Assembly (NCBI GenBank): GCA_026936335.1
Contig: JAPMXV010000068.1
Location: 248,001-312,000 of the forward strand
From: Mantamonas sphyraenae
Taxonomy: Eukaryota; CRuMs; Mantamonadidae
Length of the DNA stretch: 64,000 nucleotides
Direction of reading: 5' to 3'
Each line of letters opens with the position of its first letter. Position 1 is the first letter of the stretch. The translations under genes were made by a program, and so were the position numbers. Shown piece after piece: positions 12,572 through 24,100 of this stretch. The notes beneath the pieces were generated by a model that was given only the letters and a program-made list of their open reading frames with translations, did no database searches and had not been told where the DNA came from.

Positions 12572-12818
12572 GATTGGTTGTGTTCAATGATTGGGTGTTT
12601 GAAGAATGCTGAAAAAGTTTCAATTGGTCCGCCGCGCGCAGAACAGCGTGAACATCGTTGTCCACCGAGGAAGGAAAGACACACCGTGAGCATTTCATGC
12701 GATGCCCTCACTCTCTCTCTCTCTCTCTGACGCATGACACTGCACTGCACTGGATCTTCACGGTCGTTGGCCAAAGACAACTTGCCCAACCGTACCCAAC
12801 CTCCGCAGCAGCCTCGTC
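12572..12818. promoter_or_regulatory. Divergent intergenic region, probable bidirectional promoter
   Basis: The 247 bp lie between the start codons of the minus-strand C2 scaffold gene and the plus-strand trehalose-phosphate synthase homologue. They contain a (CT)n tract at about 12709-12728 and no coding signal. Promoter function is inferred from position only; no TATA box or other element is convincing. Confidence 0.4.
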
Positions 12819-15800
12819 ATGAGCTCTCCAGAGTGGGGGGACGGCGACGACGACATGTACATCGGGTCCGGCAGTTTGGACATGGGCAAACTCATGGGCG
12901 CGTTCTCCAGTGGACGCACGACGCCGCAGGACCAGCGAGGCGTCGACTCCAACTCGCTTGCCCAGCTGCTCAATCAGCACCTCGTCGAACAGGAATTCGA
13001 CCCGGAAGGGTTCCACAGCCTGCAAATGGAGACTGTGGAGGAGTATGGTGAGATGGGCGGCTTGTCCATGGGCATGGGCATGGGGGCGGTGTGCAGCAGC
13101 GCCACACGACGACGACGACGACGACGACGACGTGGAACAGCGGGCGGATGCTTCCCAGGATGCCGACGAGAGCCAGGCCGACGGACGCGTTCTTGTGGTC
13201 TCCTTCCACCTGCCCTCCATGCTCAAGCGCACCGACGACGTCCACGAAGACCAGGAGGCAGAGCCCACCACCCAGGGGGCCGAGGTGCCCGAGCAGGACG
13301 ACGCAGAGGGCATGCAGAACCCGGTGCCCGAGAGCCCGGCCGGTCGCCGCAGCAGCAACCCAGGCACAAAGTACGAATTCAAAGTCAGCGAGGATGCCAT
13401 CATGCAGGGCATTGCCACTCTGCTTTCCACGGGCAAATCCCTCATTTGGGTCGGCCAGCCCGACTGCGTGGTCGACGAGCTTGATCGCGACGAAGTCCGC
13501 GAGGCCTACGAAGCTCTCTTTACCTCGCATGCCCTCGATCTCGAGCCCCATACCACCACCCACGGTGCATCTGTCACCAGTGCAGGTGCCACAACGTCCT
13601 CCTCGTCCTCGTCCTCATCCTCATCGTCCTCCAGCTCTGCGCAACTCCTCGGATCCTCGCCCGTCTGGACCGACGGTGGCCTCTTCAAGAGCGGCGGCAG
13701 TGTGGAGGAGACAATGCTGAGCAGCAGTGCACACAGCGACCCATTGTTTGAGGAGTTGGGTGGGGCACGTGTCAGTCCCAGCTCCGCCTCCAAGTGTGTG
13801 CCCGTCTTTCTCGACGAACGTGTGCACATGGAAGCACACGTCCGCTTCTGCAAGGATCTCCTCTGGCCCCTCTTTCATTATCTGCTTTCCTTTATCGGCG
13901 AAAACAGGTACGAAGAGTCCCAATGGCAGGCCTACTGTGCCATGAATGCCCAGTTTGCCGACGCCGTCATCAGCGAGTACCAAGATGGTGATATAATCTG
14001 GGTCCATGGTAAGTGATGGCGTTGTCCTTGAGCGAGCGAGAGCGGTGGTTGCGTGTGCCCTGTGTGAGAGTGTGAGCTGGCAGCGGCACTGACACCCACC
14101 CACCCTACCCCCTCCACCCCTCGCCACCCTCCTCCACCCACCCTACCCCCCTCCACCCACCCTACCCCCCTCCACCCACCCTACCCCCTCCACCCACCCT
14201 ACCCCCCTCCACCCACCCTACCCCCCTCCACCCACCCTACCCCTCCTCCCTCCCCCTTCCCCTCCCCCCCTCCCCCGTCAGACTACCAAATGATGCTGGT
14301 CCCATTCTACGTGAGGAAACGCCTGCGAAACGCACGGATTGGCTTCTTCCTGCACACGCCATTCCCGTCCAGCGAGGTATACCGCACTCTGCCTGTGAGG
14401 GAAGAACTGCTGCGCGGCATGCTCAGCGCAGACATCATTGGCTTCAACAGCTACGAATACGCACGCCACTTTCTGACTGCATGCACACGTGTCCTCAACC
14501 TCAGCTCCAGCCCCAACGGCGTGGAAATGTACGGCCGCTTCGTCGAAGTGGTCATCCGCCCCATTGGCATCCGTCCCGAACGCTGGCTGCACGTCCTCAA
14601 GCGCAAAGAGGTCACCGCACGCGTTGCCCGCCTCAAAAAGCGCTACAAGGGGCTCAAGGTCATCCTTGGCTACGACGAGCTGGACTACATCAAGGGACTC
14701 CTGCTCAAGCTGGCCGCCTACGAGCGCTTCCTGGCCGACAACAAACACTGGCGCGGCCGTGTCATCATGATCCAAGTCACCACCCAGGCCAACCGCAAGC
14801 GTAGCGACGGCCAGGACTTTCGCAGGCTGCAGGACGAGATCAACAAGATGATTGGCCAAATCAACGGCCGCTACTCGCGCATGGATTACTACCCTCTGCA
14901 CGTCATGCACAAGCGCGAGTTTTCCTTTGAGGACCAGTGTGTGCTCTACTCCCTGGCAGACACCCTCCTCATCACACCAACCCGTGACGGCATGAACATG
15001 GTCCCCTACGAGTATGTCATGTGCCAGCAAGCCAACAAGGGCGTCCTCGTCCTCTCCGAGTTTTCCGGCTGCTGCCGCTCCCTCAACGGCGCCGTCCTTG
15101 TCAACCCGTACAGCGCCCAGGAAATGACCGGTGCCCTCATGCAGAGCCTCACCATGAGCCTGGAGGAGCGCAGCAACAGACACCGCAAACTCTACCAGTT
15201 TGTCACCACACACACAAACGCCTTTTGGGCCGAAGCCTGCGTCAAGGACGTCCAACGTGCCGACCAGAACGCAGGCGCAGACTACATGGGGCTGGGCATG
15301 GGCATGGATTACCGCGTCCTGGGCCTCGGCGCAGACTTTGAGATGCTGGACACGGACCTCGTGTGTGCCAAGTACGCCTCCGCATGCCACCGTCTCATCC
15401 TCCTCGACTACCAGGGCACCCTCCAGTCGCTGGATGGCTTCACTCCGCCCAGCAGGCGTCTGCGCAGGCTCCTGCAGTCCCTGTGTGCCGATCCCCGCAA
15501 CGAAGTGTTTATTGTCAGCGGCGATTCCCGTCGCGATCTGCAGGAAGCGTTTGGCACCCTGCCTGTGGGCCTCAGTGCAGAGTACGGCCAGTTTACGTCC
15601 ATGCCACGCGGCTGTTGCGACCTCGACGTCACCAGCCGTCGCTTCTGGCGATCCCACAAGCTCACCGTCGATCTCGAGTGGATGGACGAGGTGGCCGAGC
15701 TGCTCCAGTACTACACCGAACGCACACCGGGCAGCACCCTCATGCTCAAGGAAACCGGCATGATGTGGAACTATCGCAACGCAGAGCCCGACTTTGGCCT

Positions 15801-16581
15801 CTGGCAGGCCAAGGAGATGTCCACCCACCTCAAGGAGAGCGTCCTGCCCAACGAACCCGTCGAGGTTGTCAGCAGCAACGGCCTCCTCGAAGTCCAACCC
15901 CAGGCCCTCAACAAGGGCGTGGCCGTCGTTCGCATCATGGACCACGTGCGTGCGGAAAAGTCCGTGGGCACCCAGGAGCACGTGGCCCACCACTGCCTGC
16001 GTCGCAACCATGCCGAGGCCTCGGGTGCCTGGCAGCACGGCGCCGAGGATGCCCAGGAGGAGCAAGACGAGGCCGACGCCGAGGACGAGGCTCACATGGA
16101 GTGGCACACACAGCGAGACACCATTGCCCAGCAGCCCGTCGACTTTATCCTCTACGTCGGCGACGACCCCTTTGACGAGGACGCCTTTGCCGTCCTCAAG
16201 GGCGAAGACACCCTCGTGCACACCAGCGTGAAGCGGGCCCGTCACACACACGCCGTCACCACCACCACAGGCACTGCCTCGGCAAACATCCAGCAGCAGC
16301 GCCAAAAGCAGGCCCACGACCAGGAGGTCGAGTTTAGCCAGACCACACAGGAGTACGAAGACGACGGCGACGCCATGGAGCCCGTCAAGATTGCAAAGAA
16401 TTCCACCCTGCAGCGAGGCGGCAGTCTCAAGCACCTCGGCGACAAGGTCCGTCGCCAAAACACAGTCCCGGCAGGCAGCACTTTCACCATCACTGTCGGA
16501 CGCAAACCCTCACAGGCTCAGTACTACGTCAACGGCGTCAGCGATGTCCTCAATCTGCTCCAGGACCTTGTCGACGCACCA

Positions 16582-16614
<33 letters not shown>

Positions 16615-16686
16615 GCGCAAGACCACCCCACAGACCTCGCCGTGGATCTCGGCGGCGGAGATCATTTCATCTTTGAATTTGAATGA
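12819..16686 (+). CDS. Trehalose-6-phosphate synthase/phosphatase homologue, class II-like, probably a pseudoenzyme
   Basis: Three exons, 12819-13047, 13097-14008 and 14282-16686, give 1181 aa; the second junction recreates the GT20 motif WVHDYQMMLVP (residues 378 on). After an acidic low-complexity N-terminus comes the GT20 domain (about 108-700) with GFFLHTPFPSSEVYRTLP, then a HAD phosphatase domain (about 750-1160) with GDDPFDED (from about 1007). Bifunctional enzymes of this type make trehalose from UDP-glucose and glucose-6-phosphate. Here the usual RLDYxKG motif reads ELDYIKG (Glu513 in place of the phosphate-binding Arg; Lys518 kept), and the HAD motif DYDGT reads DYQGT (Asp756 kept, second Asp replaced by Gln758). 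Both changes predict loss of catalysis, as in plant class II TPS or yeast Tsl1/Tps3 regulatory subunits. Family assignment is firm; the regulatory role is inference. Confidence 0.88.
14098..14275 (+). repeat. C-rich tandem repeat filling the second intron of the TPS gene
   Basis: The intron 14009-14281 (donor GTAAGT, acceptor CCGTCAG) consists mostly of imperfect 18-20-nt units of the type CCACCCTACCCCCCTCCA, about seven copies. The opposite strand carries closely spaced G runs that could fold as G-quadruplexes. Confidence 0.85.
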
Positions 16687-16733
16687 AGCAGAGATGTGTT
16701 TGCCAGATCCTCCCTCCTTCATTGACTCCATCC

Positions 16734-19700
16734 TCACTCCAAACTCTGCTTCTTCTTCTTCTTCTTTTTCTTCTTCTTCTTCAGCAGATCCTCCTCCCCA
16801 TCCTCCTCCTGTACGTCAGTTCCCACCATCGTCGGCGGTGCAAACACCAATTCGTCCTCCTCCTCCACTGGGGGCGCGTCAAACACCGGTGATTCTGCCA
16901 CTGGGGGGGCATCAAACACCACCGCCTCCTCCACTGGCGGCGCGTCAAACACCATCGCCTCCTCCACTGGCGGCGCATCAAACACCACCGCTTCCTCCAC
17001 TGGCGGCGCGTCAAACACCATCGCCTCCTCCACTGGCGGCGCATCAAACACCATCGCCTCCTCCTCATCCACCTGCGCCTCCCCAACCACCTCCTCCTTC
17101 TCCTTCTCCCCCTGCGTCTCCCCAACTACCGCCTCCTCGTCCACCAACACAATCTTCCTCTTGCTCTTCTTCTTCCTCATCGCCCGCCTTTCCTCCTCCT
17201 CTTCGGCCTCCTGCTTGGCCTCTCGCTCCCGCTCATCCTCCTCCTCATCCGTCCTCCCCAACCCCAACACCTTGAGGTTCACCGCCATCATCTCCACGTC
17301 TCCACTTCCCACATCATCTTCGCCCATCAATGCACGGCTGCCCATCAGACCCCTCCTCCTCTCCACTTCCTTCTGCTTCTCCTTCACAGCCTCACGTGCC
17401 TCCAGCTTCTCCTGAAGCGTTTGGAAGCGCTGCGCCTTGTCCTCCAGCACCAATCCCACACTGACCACGCGCGTGCCACAATGGACAGACTCCTTTCGCC
17501 GCGTACACTGCTGCTCAGCTCCGACGGCGTCGCATCCTCGCCCTCGCCACGGCTTCCCCTCAGCACTGCCTTGACATCCACTCCCTGAGTCCACTTGCTC
17601 AGCTTGGCCGCCTTGTCTGTCACCCACAGCACAAACAGCGCAGTCACAAACAGCAGCAGCGCCGTGCAGTTCAGCACAATCAGCACCACCACCAGCGCAA
17701 TCTCGCCCGTTTCGTCCAGTTCTGTCGACACAAACAGCATGCCCGACAGCAACGTCGATGCCGTGGCCAGCAGCGACAGCGTCTCCATGTTCTGGTGCAC
17801 GTTCTTGCTGAACGGCTTGCCGTACATGTGTGCAATCAGCGACGCCAGCACCACCCACAGCCGTAGTACAACTGACGCAGCGGGTAGTCCTCCAGAATCA
17901 CAATGCACACAATCGCCAGCTTGCGCACCAGAATGATAAACTCCCAGTAGTACCGCTTCGCCACGTAGCCGCCGGTCAGGAAGCCCACCTTGTGGAGCAC
18001 ATTCAACGAGTTGCGCGCCTTGACCAGCAGCACCAGCGTCAGGAATGGCACGCCAAACAAGTACAGGATCGCACACAGGATGGCAATGCCTCGGTAACTC
18101 AGGTACTCCGGATCCGTGCACGAGATGCGATAGTCTTGCTTCAGCAGGATCGCATGCTCCCCGAATTGCTTGCACGTAAACATGTCCAGCACGCTCTTGG
18201 TCACCAGAGGGAACGCCACAAAGATCGTCACCAGGCACAGCCTGTACATGGCGTCGCCAAAGCGGCGCAACTGATCCTTGTCGATGCGGCCGTACTGCTT
18301 GACGCACCATGCCACACAAAAGGCCAGCAGCGGCACAAACACACCCACCGTCGGCACCAGCATGTACTGCAAAAAGGTGCCGTACGTGTCCAGGCCCGTG
18401 GCGCAGTCAAACGGCAGCTTCATCGGCTCCATCGTGGCAATGCCAAACACACTCAGAAACGTGGCGATGCTCGACGGCCACTGCATGCGGAACGACCCAA
18501 TAAACGCCATCACCTGCAGATAGTTCACAAGCACCTTTTTGATGATGCTGCGCACACTGCGTCGTTTGCCCAACGTGCGACGTGCCATCGACGAGATAAT
18601 CAACAGCACCGCCACAATGGACATCACCACCAGGAACCAATTGACTCCGATCTCGCCACACGGCGCACATCGCTGGCCCAATCGACCGTAGCCGGGCGAA
18701 CACACACCACACAGGGGTCCCTCGTAGCCCGCCGCACACGACGAGTTTGTGCCGCCGGGGCACGCATCCACGTAGGGGCACTCGTAGTAATCCAGTGCTC
18801 CCTTCTTGAACGAGAAAAAGTTGGGCAACGGCTTGGGCGGCTGGCCTTGGTCGCACTTGCCGCCTGCCACACACGCCTGACACACACCGGGAGACGATGC
18901 AAGCTCAAAGAAGCCCTCTTCGCACTCGCAGGCAGACACGCTTGTGGCGCCCACAAAGTCCACCACCATGTTCTTGGGGCACGACAGACATGTCTCCTGG
19001 CCCACCTGGTCCTGGTACGTGTCTCGTGGACACGCCAAACAGACGCCCGAGCCAGGCAAACGGTACGCGCCCACGCCACACACACACTCTGTGCCAGCCA
19101 GCGACGGCTGCGTGTTGGCGTACAACTCATCGCACCGCTGCACACGCGTGGCATCAGCCACCTCCACCGTGGGCAGTGTACGTGTGCCGGCCAACCCGTC
19201 CACCACCATGCTGTACGTCACGCCGTACCGTCCATTCAGGGTCAACGACACAAAGCGTGCGTAGCCGTTCACACTCGTCACGATGCTGCCACTGACCGGG
19301 TCGGACGGCGTAAACGTCACCGTCACCGACACCGCTTCGTGACGCACCAGGTTGCCCACAGAGTCAATCACAGCCACCACGGGTTGCTGGACAAACGGCA
19401 CCGTGTTGTTGCTGCTCGCACTCACGCGCTGCTCCACACGCAACGCCTCGGCAGGGCCCGATTGCACGTGCACTTCCATCTCCACACTCGTCAACCCGGC
19501 CGCACCAAACACCACGCGGTACACCCCGCCCACCGCCGTCACACGCAGGTCCGCAAACACCGCCTCGCCCGTGGCCGTGCTGACAGGCTGCACACGCGTG
19601 CCACCCACCACCACCACCTGCTGCGCCTCACCGTTGCGCGACACCACACGTCCACTCACCACACTCACATTCCTCACGCCGCCACCGTTCAGCAGCAACC

Positions 19701-21066
19701 CTGCGCCTGCGTCCTGCACCGCCACACGCACCTGACCGACCGCCACATCGACCTGCGGCGCGCCGGCAAAGCTCACGTTGCGTGCGGCGGCGCCATTGCC
19801 CTGCAACCCAAGCATGTCGGCGGGCCCGCCGCTCACCACTTCAATCTCCAGACTGGTCCATCGTTCCGAGTTGCCCACCCGGATGGTGTGCACGCCACGG
19901 CGCGGTCGCACCAGTGTGATCAGACCACGGTACATCACCGCACTGGATCGCATGCTCAGCGTCGGTTCCGCCGTGCGCAGCTCCACACTCGGTCCACCCG
20001 ACGCGTCGTCCAAACTCGTCACAGACATGCTCAACGTCACCGTGCTGGCATCCTCGGCCAGCCCCAACACGTTGCCTGCTCCGTCCACACTCTGCACAAG
20101 CGTCGCCTCCGGCACCACCTCCACACGGCTCACCACCACCTGACGCGTCACGTTCAGTCGCAACCCCTCGGGCAGACCTGGCACAATCGTCACCAGCACC
20201 ACACCCTTGGTCAATCCCGTCGCCGTCGCATCGATGGCCACCACACCCACCAGCGGCCGCACAAGCGTCACATCCACAAATGCCACCTCGCCACTGCTCG
20301 CGTTTGCCGCGTACGTCTGTGCAAACGACGTCAGCAGCAAACTCTGGCTGCCCATCGTCAGCGCATACGCACGCGTGCGGTTCTCCACACCCGCCACACT
20401 CTGGCCCGCGCCGTCACGCGCCGTCACCGTCACACGGCCCACGTTGACCCGCTGGCCCGCACGGTACGTCGCCTGCAGATCTGCCACTGTCACAGCCACG
20501 CTGCGTGCGGGCCCCACCACCACGTCAAACACGCGCTGGAAGCCCTGCAGACCCGCTGCCGTCACATTCAACACGTAGCGGCCCGTCCTTGGCTGATCCA
20601 CACGCATGGTCAGCGACGCTCGCCCTGCACCCGTGCTCACCGCAGACGCATCCAACGTGCCCTGCCCATTCACCATCACCACCTGGACCGACAGCACGCC
20701 ACCCAACGCGGTGAAATCGCCGCCTGCATCCAAACTCTCCACGTGCATCGATCGCAACGTCACTTGCGCGTCTGCCTCGTACACTTCCACACCGGCAATG
20801 CTTTCGTTGCTGACCAACCTCACTGCCGGACCGGCCACCACGCGCACGGGCACAACCAGCCCAACCAGGCCCTCCACGGACACAGTCACGTTGTGCAGGC
20901 CCTGACGCGGAGCCAAGAAAGCCACCGAGCTGAGCGAGGCAGTGGACGAGGTCATGGTCGTGTGTGCGCCCGCAGCTTGAAACGTCGCACTCTCTGTGTA
21001 TTGCTGAGCGCAGCGTGCTGTGCACACTTCCCACAAAAAATCTCTCTCCCCTGGAAACGTGTTCAC
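16734..21066 (-). CDS. Surface protein with Ig-like repeats, Cys-rich (ephrin-receptor-like) module and polytopic membrane domain (5' truncated, two frame breaks)
   Basis: Reading leftward from about 21030, the protein begins inside a series of 80-100-residue Ig/filamin-like repeats (to about 19140), then a Cys-rich segment (about 19140-18670, CPRDTYQDQVGQETCLSCP and similar, as in GCC2/GCC3 domains), then about eight hydrophobic segments (about 18650-17600), and a charged tail with six 11-residue VFDAPPVEEAM repeats ending in poly-Lys. Proteins of this layout are common in protists and are presumed adhesion or sensory receptors. No credible ATG or signal peptide is found: 21064-21066 reads GTG and the frame is closed shortly upstream, where a transposon-like insert begins. 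Frames shift at 17861-17862 and 17476-17477, each repaired by one G. Expected to be a pseudogene or an interrupted gene unless its 5' exons lie elsewhere. Confidence 0.65.
16868..17062 (-). repeat. 33-bp tandem repeats encoding VFDAPPVEEAM
   Basis: Six near-identical 33-bp units encode the acidic C-terminal tail of the membrane protein. The last units diverge (ESPVFDAPP, ELVFAPP). A poly-Lys run follows at 16745-16780. Confidence 0.85.
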
Positions 21067-21077
21067 TACGGCCGCGT

Positions 21078-21090
21078 CGGCGCTACGCCG
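21078..21090 (-). other. Short hairpin at the 3' side of the Fanzor-like gene
   Basis: Five G:C-rich base pairs with a 3-nt loop lie between the stop codon (21125) and the presumed element edge (about 21066). In TnpB and Fanzor elements the guide-RNA scaffold typically maps to the 3' end of the nuclease gene up to the element border. This position fits, but 5 bp is too little to prove an RNA. Confidence 0.3.
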
Positions 21091-21124
21091 GTCCTAGATA
21101 AGTACCAGTCGTTGTCGTTGATGG

Positions 21125-24100
21125 TCAGTTGTCGGTGTCGTCGTCGTCCTTGTGGATTCGCTGCAGGCCAGCTGGTCGTCTGCCTTGCGTGAGGAGGCAC
21201 ACGGCCAAGATCGCGATATTGAGCAGAGCGTTGACATCTCGATTGATGACTCGCATGCTGTGGGCCCCTGCACACGCCTGAACCGCTGCACGTGCCCCTG
21301 CCGTGGCACTGCGACACCCGTGTTGTGCAACACACTGCTGACAACCAACCCAGCGTCCCATCGATTTTTTCGTGCTGCCCAAGGCATGGCAGTATTGAAC
21401 TTCTCCATGGCACCGTGAGTGGTTCTTCGTGGTGTTGTACTCGGATACAATGAGCACCAGGGTGTGCAATGCAAGCTTCGAGGTCCAGGACGTGAAGTTG
21501 CCTCCCGTCCAGGTTTGTGGCCCTGCCACAGTCAGCACGTGCTTCCTGTGCAACTTCTTTGCATATGACTTTGCCGCCGTGTAGCATCGCTGAGCCTGCG
21601 CATTCTTGCAGCGAGCTGATTGAGCCCTGGATGCTGGCGTGTGTTCGCCGCTTGTGCGCTTGTGCCCACGTCTTTGCACCAACTCTCCCCTGTGCGAGGT
21701 AGTGGACACGCGCACGAGCGTACCGTACACACGTGAACCTCGTCGGAACTCGGGCTCAGCAGAAGGGGCGAAGAGCGCTGCATGGTTCTTGGTTTTACCG
21801 CCGTCAAGGATCAGCATCACCGCCTCGTTCATCCACGTCTGCGGCGGCTTGCGGAACAGCACCTGCCTCTCAAACAGGGCTCCTTTTGGAGTCAATGCCT
21901 GCTCCCGGGGAATACAATCGAGCAGCTTGTTTGCTTGTTCGGCGTTGTGGCCGCTGGCGCGGAGCAGGCGCACAGTTCTTTCGCGGCCGAGCAATCGCAC
22001 AGATGCTGTCAGAATGACAGCAGCGTTGTGTGACTTTTTCAGGAAAGGCAGCAGGTACGCAACGCTGCGTTGTGAGGTCTCAAAGAGCTCATCCAGAAAA
22101 AAGCATCCACGGATTTTGGGGTCCAGGTACGAGTCCACCAGGCTCAGGAGGGACAATAAGGGTGCCTGCTTGTGACGGCAGTACTTCCACGTGCCCATGT
22201 GCCGCGCAGCACTGCCCCAATAGCCAGACAGCTGGCTGGGAGATGCAGAAAGCAAATCCGGTGTGAAGATGAGTGACACAAGGGGTGGTTGTGTCGTCCT
22301 CGCACGATGCTGAGCGAGGCTGTTACATGATAACCATGCCTCAACGAGCGTTTGCAAGTAGTCGATGTTGGCACACAACGTGTCCTTCTCTTGCATGACA
22401 ATCTGGTGCAGCTCACCGGGATTGTCCGCATCTTTTGCCCAGGCCTGAAGGTTCTCCACGGTGGCGTTTCCGGTGCTCTTCCATGTGCGGAGGATGTTCC
22501 AATAGTCTGTCGGCGTGTACATGACCTGCCCCTCTGGATTGACCTGTTGGGGAAGGTTCAGCGGCTGCTCGCCTGCCTTCAGCGTGCTCACAGCATCCAA
22601 AAGGTCTTTCACGTCGCCATCCGCATACAGGTGGTCGGCGGTGAAGTGGATTGTCTTTAACGCCTGCAGTGCTGCCTGTTTCAGTGCATCGGGGTCTGAA
22701 TCGGACACGGAAGAATCTGCCCCATCAGATGTTCCCGAGGCAGAGGCTGAGGAGGATGAGGAGGAGGATGAGGAGGAGGATGAGGAGGAGGATGAGGATG
22801 AGGATGAGGATGAGGATGAGGATGAGGATGAGGATGAGGATGAGGATGAGGCGGCGGAGGCGGCGGCGGAGGAGGGGGAGGAGGAGGAGGCTGAGACGGG
22901 CGACTGGAAGATTTGCGTGAGATTGATCTCCTTCAGCCGCTTGCGCACCATGGCGGCCGTCCTTGGCTTTGTGCTCTCCTTGCCGTTGTCGTTGAGGTAG
23001 TCTGCAATCACCTGGCTCGCTGCCTCCATGCCCAGAGATGTGACGTCTTCAGGCAGCATTGCGTGCAGAGCGCATGCCCGTGCTGCGCAATGAACAAGCA
23101 CCTTCATGCCCTGCGCACAGCTCTCTCCGTGTTTGCCGACTGCAGCCAAACCGCGCTTGGTGTTCTCGTCCAAGGCTTCCACCAACAACACACAACCAGC
23201 AGCGGCGGGGTCATCCACAAAATGGATCGCAGACGGAATCTTCTTGAACGACCAGTTCTCGTTCGAACTCCACCCTGCATCTCCTGCGGCCTGCACGTCA
23301 AGCACCAACACCTGGCCATCGTGGCTCTGTGCCAGCGCGTTCGCCACACCTCTCGTCAGCTTGCCCAACCGCAAAGTCCAAAGCGGAGAATCGACCTGCA
23401 CACCTGCGACTCCAGCACGTGACGCACGCTTTCTTGGAACACAGCGAATGGCGTCCTGCAGGAGATATGGAAGAAGACGCACAAATGCGTTCAACATCAC
23501 CAGTGTTGCACTCGCAAACGCGTGTGTCGCAGCCGAGAGCTCCGCAACAACGCCCTTCGTCTCTTCCGACCATTCAGCGCCCTTGCTGCTGGCGACATCG
23601 GCCTTCAGAGGGATGATGGAGACGTCCGAGTCCACCAGACCACACAGGTGATCCGGTGCCGTCTTTGTGTCCAATCCACCGACCTCAGCAAAGGCAGCGA
23701 GCACGTCTTTGGAGCCGATTTTGGAAAGGCGGCGGGCAAACAATGCAAGCGTGTCTGCTTCAAGGGCACGCAGACCCTCCTCGCGCTTCTCGCTGGCGCT
23801 CATGCGACGCTGCTTTCTGTACAACAGCGAGTGGTACAGAGGTAGCAGGCCATGGCCACGTGCGTTTGCTTTGAGCCGCTTGCGCGTGGCCTTGTCCAAC
23901 TTGGCTGTGTACATCTTGTCGCGGAGCAACAGGGCCTGTTGAATGAGGTCAGCGTCGACTGTGTCCCAGTAGTTGGCCATGCTAACGCAAAAGGCGCTTG
24001 AAACGACGTCGTCGCCGCACTCAAGTTCCATCACGCAAACGTGCGTCAGCCGGGTCGACTTGATCGTAATCCTCACTTGCAGGCTCGCTGAAGCGTTGAG

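Noticed and set aside
17461-17560. A short intron explaining the second frame change in the membrane protein gene
   Set aside because: Donor and acceptor pairs in phase need very poor sites (GTCGGA) or an intron under 20 nt; one missing G at 17476-17477 is simpler.
21076-21097. Helitron 3' end (hairpin followed by CTAG)
   Set aside because: The hairpin then GTCCTAG looks tempting, but the base after CTAG is A rather than the usual T, no Rep/helicase gene is present, and the orientation would leave the nuclease gene outside the element.
17830-21192. 1120-codon plus-strand open frame over the Ig-like membrane protein
   Set aside because: Antisense shadow; the minus strand gives Ig repeats, Cys-rich module and membrane helices.
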